Shown here: positions 14,422 to 17,448 of the stretch, piece after piece | Layout: each line of letters begins with the position of its first letter | How positions within the stretch are numbered: position 1 is the first letter of the stretch | Assembly: GCA_002887195.1 (NCBI GenBank) | Contig: PJAB01001086.1 | Coordinates: 1-17,448, forward strand | Direction of reading: 5' to 3' | Length of the DNA stretch: 17,448 nt | DNA from: Chrysochromulina parva | Lineage: Eukaryota > Haptophyta > Prymnesiales > Chrysochromulinaceae | Notes under the pieces: generated by a model | Seen by the model: only the letters and a program-made list of their open reading frames with translations | Databases searched by the model: none | Told to the model about the DNA's origin: nothing | Translations under genes and position numbers: made by a program

Positions 14422-15384
14422 ATGCGACGTACTTCCGATAGTACCAGCCCTTCCGAGCAGCTGCCAGCAGGGTGGACGCGACTAGTGGAGGCCGGGACTG
14501 TAGATCGCCGAGAGAGACAGATGGATCATGTATCGACCCAGACGGCCAATACTTACAATTGCAGCGGCATACGCATCCACTACTTGACGATTCCAAAAAC
14601 TGGCTCCACCACAACCGCAGCAATGCTGACAGCAGCAATGCTGGCTGCAGCCATGAATGCGGATCACGTGAACACTTGCGGCGCCATCAGGGTGCACGAC
14701 CACGAGACCACTGACGAAATGGCACGTCGCTGTGGTTTGCGGGACGCTCGCATGCTCGCCCCGACGACGTTCACAGTCATCCGCGAGCCGTGCCAGCGCT
14801 TCGCATCGTCGTTCGACTACATCCGAACGTACGGGAAGAAGAGAGAGCGCAATATCACAAGAGGCAATGTGACTGTGACCAAGAAATATGTTCTGAAGCC
14901 GAACGATCCAGTGCACGCCATGGCCAGTCCGGTGGAGTGGGCTAGGGCGCTGCTCAAGAACGCTACGTATCGCCGAGTAGACTGGGCTGATCTGATGCCT
15001 GACGAGGCGTACAGGCTGCGGAATCACTTTCTGAAGGACGTGCTCATGATCGCGAAGCAGATCTGGTGGCTCGGCCCAAGCACCGAGCTGGTGTGTTTGA
15101 CGCACCTACGCGACGAACTGAGCGAGCTCGTCAGCCGACACGCACCCGGCTGTAAGATCAATCGCGAACTGCCAGACATGAATCTGAACTCGATACGCAC
15201 CTTCTACGAGCCGAGTGTGCTCTGCCCTCTGGTGAGGCAATTATACCCCGAGGACTCGGTCATGTGGGAGCGGCGATGTTTGGGCGCCCTGCCCATGACG
15301 GGGCCACAGACTCGCCGTGCACTCAATGATCTTGGGCCGCTGGCCGTTAGGGTGGCCGCGGCGAGGAAGACGAGGGCGCTCTAG
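14422..15384 (+). CDS. Sulfotransferase (carbohydrate sulfotransferase type)
   Basis: A single-exon protein of 320 aa. Two PAPS-binding motifs are visible: the 5'-phosphosulfate loop IPKTGSTT at 57-64 (usual PKTGTT/S), and the 3'-phosphate motif VIREPCQRFASSF at 119-131, with R121 and the two serines at 129-130. These enzymes move sulfate from PAPS to hydroxyl groups of sugars or other acceptors, usually in the Golgi lumen. Several N-glycosylation sequons (NCS, NIT, NVT, NAT) fit a lumenal location, yet I see no signal peptide or N-terminal anchor after the chosen ATG, which is the first after an in-frame TAG at 14365-14367. A missing 5' exon or a cytosolic form are both possible. The gene has no repeats or introns and seems less GC-rich than its neighbours. 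The acceptor cannot be told from sequence. Confidence 0.82.
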   Translation: MRRTSDSTSPSEQLPAGWTRLVEAGTVDRRERQMDHVSTQTANTYNCSGIRIHYLTIPKTGSTTTAAMLTAAMLAAAMNADHVNTCGAIRVHDHETTDEMARRCGLRDARMLAPTTFTVIREPCQRFASSFDYIRTYGKKRERNITRGNVTVTKKYVLKPNDPVHAMASPVEWARALLKNATYRRVDWADLMPDEAYRLRNHFLKDVLMIAKQIWWLGPSTELVCLTHLRDELSELVSRHAPGCKINRELPDMNLNSIRTFYEPSVLCPLVRQLYPEDSVMWERRCLGALPMTGPQTRRALNDLGPLAVRVAAARKTRAL

Positions 15385-15926
15385 AGCAACTCAGCAAACA
15401 GTGACGATCCAACTTCAGGTCTAACCTCCGAATGCTCCGCCGTGCACCCGCCTGCGCATACTCAGTGCAGCCGCCAGGTCCGAATCGAGCTCTCTGTTCA
15501 TGTGGTGCACTGGCACTCATCCAGTGCACCCGCCAGGTCCGAATTCGGTCCCGAATCGAGCTCTCTGTTCATGTGGACGTGCACTGGCACTCATCCACAG
15601 AGAGGGCACCCGCCAGGTCCTACATGTAATCGAGCTCTCTGTTGTGGTGCACCGCGTGCACTTATGGTGCACTGGGCACCCGCCCCCACAGCTGTATACC
15701 TCATCAGCAAGCTAGTTTGTAGTTAGTGCGTAGTCGCTGAGAAACAAACGAAAATCAAACCAGTGGCGATATCGAGCTTGCAATTTGATTGCAGCCCCGA
15801 CCCAGCCCTGGTGCAAGCTGAAGCGCCCGCGCGCGCGTCGCGCCTAGCTTCAAGATCCTGGCCCTTGGTGTTCTCGGACGGGGGAGAAAAAGAGAAACGA
15901 AACGAACGTCGACCTCACTAGGGAAA
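15385..15926. other. Spacer downstream of the sulfotransferase, no gene seen
   Basis: About 540 bp with no credible coding region. The first half holds an imperfect repeat array rich in GTGCAC palindromes; the second half is unique sequence with an alternating GCGCGCGCG run near 15830 and an A/G-rich stretch (GGGGGAGAAAAAGAGAAACG) at 15880-15899. The promoter of the next gene probably lies in or after this second half. Confidence 0.55.
15463..15690 (+). repeat. Imperfect tandem repeat of 71-74 bp with GTGCAC palindromes
   Basis: The element AATCGAGCTCTCTGTT recurs at 15483, 15554 and 15628, each preceded by a CCGCCAGGTCC block and followed by a GTGCACTGGCACTCATCC-like block in the first two units. 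The palindrome GTGCAC appears about seven times between 15440 and 15680. Confidence 0.85.
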
Positions 15927-16109
15927 TTGAGTAGCCCGAGCGAGCGAGTATACTCAGTACTTGTGTTGAGTGTGCTTGGGGGGACCGCACATATTCATAC
16001 GGTATGTGTCGAATATTGGCCCAAATTTGGTTTTAGGAGATGTGGAGAAGGCCTCTCAGGACCCTCTCTCCCTCGCCCAACACATCAGGGTTGCGGATCA
16101 CCGCCCGCC

Positions 16110-17045
16110 ATGATGGCCACATCGGAGAGCACCGGCTTGCTTGAAGAGTCCGCGCCTCCGGGCTTTTGCAGCGGGCTCGCCCTCGATTTGGATGAGAGCA
16201 TGGCTGAGTCCCACGCAGCCGTCTTTGGCATCGCTCTTGCCGCCAGCGGCAACCTCAAGACGCCCGAGCAAGCCAAGGCAGATGCTCTGGAGTGGCGGAC
16301 GAATGTATGGGTATGCCGGCTGTGCTTCCTCTACTATCCAGCCGTGGCCGCACTCTCGTCCATCCCATTCGTTGGACGCGCTATGCTTCGCACTCTAGCG
16401 TGCGGAGGCCGCTCCTGGGCTGACCCCGTGCGCAACGATGAGAGTGCTCGCGAGCTTGAGGTGCGCACGGTGTGGATCGTGCCTTGCGTGGGCTGGTTCA
16501 CCGTCGTCATTTTTTTATCCTGCATCCAATTGGCGTACATTTGGTTCGGGGGTGAGGTCGGCTTGAAGCGATCGAACTTGTTTATTGGGGCGATCACGCG
16601 GGGCATCATCGCAGTGTCCTTCATCGCCGTGTCGGTGACGCTGCTACATGCGATGCGCTGTCGTGATGCGCTGCTGCTGCGCACGTGTGCGCTCGGGAAC
16701 GCGGCCTTTGCCCTCTCGATGCTCGTGATGCTCATCGTCGCAGTCGTCGCGCTGCCTCGAGGAGAGACGGACAACTCTTGGGTAACCCTCGTCTTCTCGG
16801 TGCTGTTAACGACCGCGTTCGTCTACTACGGGACCCTGTGCTTCACGCTGTGGCGCGATTACTCAGAGGAGGAGAAGATCCGCCGGAAGCCCGGCCTCGA
16901 GGACACGCCGGACGCCTGGCTGTGGTGGTTCGAGCAAGTCTTTGCCTTGTTGATCGTCACGCTCATCTGCATCTTGGTGACGGCACTCAACGTGGTGAGC
17001 GTCGTGTCGGATCCTGAGGGCTACTGGGATAACATAGGCCGGTGA
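16110..17045 (+). CDS. Unrecognised polytopic membrane protein
   Basis: A 311-aa frame starting at the first ATG of an open stretch (a second ATG follows at once, at 16113, with a good context ATGATGG). I do not recognise the family. Residues 1-70 are hydrophilic and slightly acidic (ESTGLLEESAPP, DLDESMAESHA). About six hydrophobic segments follow: VCRLCFLYYPAVAALSSIPF, TVWIVPCVGWFTVVIFLSCI, RGIIAVSFIAVSVTLLHA, ALGNAAFALSMLVMLIVAVV, WVTLVFSVLLTTAFVYYGTL and VFALLIVTLICILVTALNVV. A charged loop DYSEEEKIRRKPGLEDTPDA lies before the last segment. There is no signal peptide. The regular hydrophobic pattern, codon usage like the neighbours and the clean stop make it a likely gene. Its function is unknown. 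Confidence 0.68.
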   Translation: MMATSESTGLLEESAPPGFCSGLALDLDESMAESHAAVFGIALAASGNLKTPEQAKADALEWRTNVWVCRLCFLYYPAVAALSSIPFVGRAMLRTLACGGRSWADPVRNDESARELEVRTVWIVPCVGWFTVVIFLSCIQLAYIWFGGEVGLKRSNLFIGAITRGIIAVSFIAVSVTLLHAMRCRDALLLRTCALGNAAFALSMLVMLIVAVVALPRGETDNSWVTLVFSVLLTTAFVYYGTLCFTLWRDYSEEEKIRRKPGLEDTPDAWLWWFEQVFALLIVTLICILVTALNVVSVVSDPEGYWDNIGR

Positions 17046-17448
17046 TGAGTAGATCTGGTGTGTGAACCTGGAAAACTAAACTCCCTCATCCCTGTTAGCT
17101 GTGGAACCTCCGATCCGCGAGATCCCACCTGTCCCCGGACCCGGGCGCCGGGGCCGCCGGGGGACACGCGTTCGGTCCGGTCGGCGTCAGCCCCGTCCGG
17201 TGCCCGGCGCGGCCATAGTTCCCGCAAAGTGGGGGGTATAATCCTTGGGCAGCGGACTGCCCCCCCCCGGCCAAGCTCAAAATCTACTTCGCGTCGGCGT
17301 ATAGTCCTCCGGCTAGGGCCCTACGGCGTGTGGGTTCTAGCGCCTTGGCGCTAGATTGGTTGTCTTCAAGGGCGAACAACGCAACATTGGGCGGCAAGTG
17401 CATTGCCTCGAAGCCGAGCAACATGCACATAAGCGGGCGGGTACAAAC
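17046..17448. other. Terminal GC-rich region, no gene seen
   Basis: About 400 bp follow the membrane protein's stop. A GC-rich core at 17120-17220 is dense in CCGG, CGCG and GGCGCC palindromes, like a CpG island. A short frame at 17058-17354 is low complexity and unconvincing. It may hold the 3' end of the last gene and the promoter of a gene beyond the window. Confidence 0.5.
17337..17354 (+). other. Perfect 8-bp inverted repeat (hairpin)
   Basis: CTAGCGCC, TT, GGCGCTAG forms an 8-bp stem around two bases (or 7 bp around a four-base loop). It lies in the terminal non-coding region and could be a 3' RNA hairpin or chance; no poly-U or other partner motif supports a named element. Confidence 0.5.

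Noticed and set aside
17058..17354. Possible small protein or rRNA fragment in the terminal GC-rich region
   Set aside because: The frame is Pro/Arg/Ser-rich low complexity, and I could not find conserved rRNA or tRNA motifs.

Overview
This window reads as nuclear DNA of a GC-rich eukaryotic microalga. The evidence is split genes with short GT-AG introns (69-268 nt), a heat shock factor DNA-binding domain, an ER signal peptidase complex subunit, a mitochondrial M3 peptidase with an Arg-rich presequence, and a MATE transporter whose leader resembles the bipartite targeting peptide of a secondary plastid. A haptophyte is my best guess, with a pelagophyte, dinoflagellate or other chlorophyll-c alga possible. 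The assignment is inferred from gene content and base composition; no marker gene is present.

Layout. 202-2675 (+): a ZIP-type metal transporter joined in frame to an NHL beta-propeller (NHLRC3-like). 2676-3578: a non-coding stretch between convergent genes. 3579-5742 (-): a METTL13-like methyltransferase spliced in frame to a 2-oxoglutarate/Fe(II) dioxygenase with a C-terminal ZZ-like zinc finger. 6162-6836 (-): SPCS2, the signal peptidase complex 25 kDa subunit. 7109-10092 (-): a five-exon mitochondrial intermediate peptidase. 10299-11686 (+): a heat shock factor, head to head with the peptidase across about 206 bp. 12383-14198 (+): a MATE efflux protein whose one intron is made of telomere repeats. 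14422-15384 (+): a single-exon sulfotransferase. 15385-16109: a repeat-rich spacer. 16110-17045 (+): an unrecognised protein with about six membrane segments. 17046-17448: GC-rich sequence with no convincing gene. The genes look like ordinary unrelated housekeeping and accessory genes, not an operon or pathway.

The unusual part is the introns. Of nine introns that I can place by reading-frame and protein-family continuity, eight carry a copy, exact or diverged, of the exon sequence that borders them. In some the copy sits at the intron's 5' end and matches the start of the next exon. In others it sits at the 3' end and matches the end of the previous exon. Both outcomes follow from one event: an insertion or expansion that duplicated the target exon sequence and was then removed by splicing on one side or the other. 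The filler between the copies is tandem repeat of at least three kinds: TGATGACC/TGATTGCC arrays in the two minus-strand genes, a shared acceptor cassette in the ZIP-NHL gene, and (CCCTAA)n telomere repeat in the MATE gene. The first and third are dense in branch-point-like pentamers (CTGAT, CTAAC). Only the heat shock factor intron lacks the pattern. This looks like a snapshot of recent, repeated intron birth by several sequence sources.
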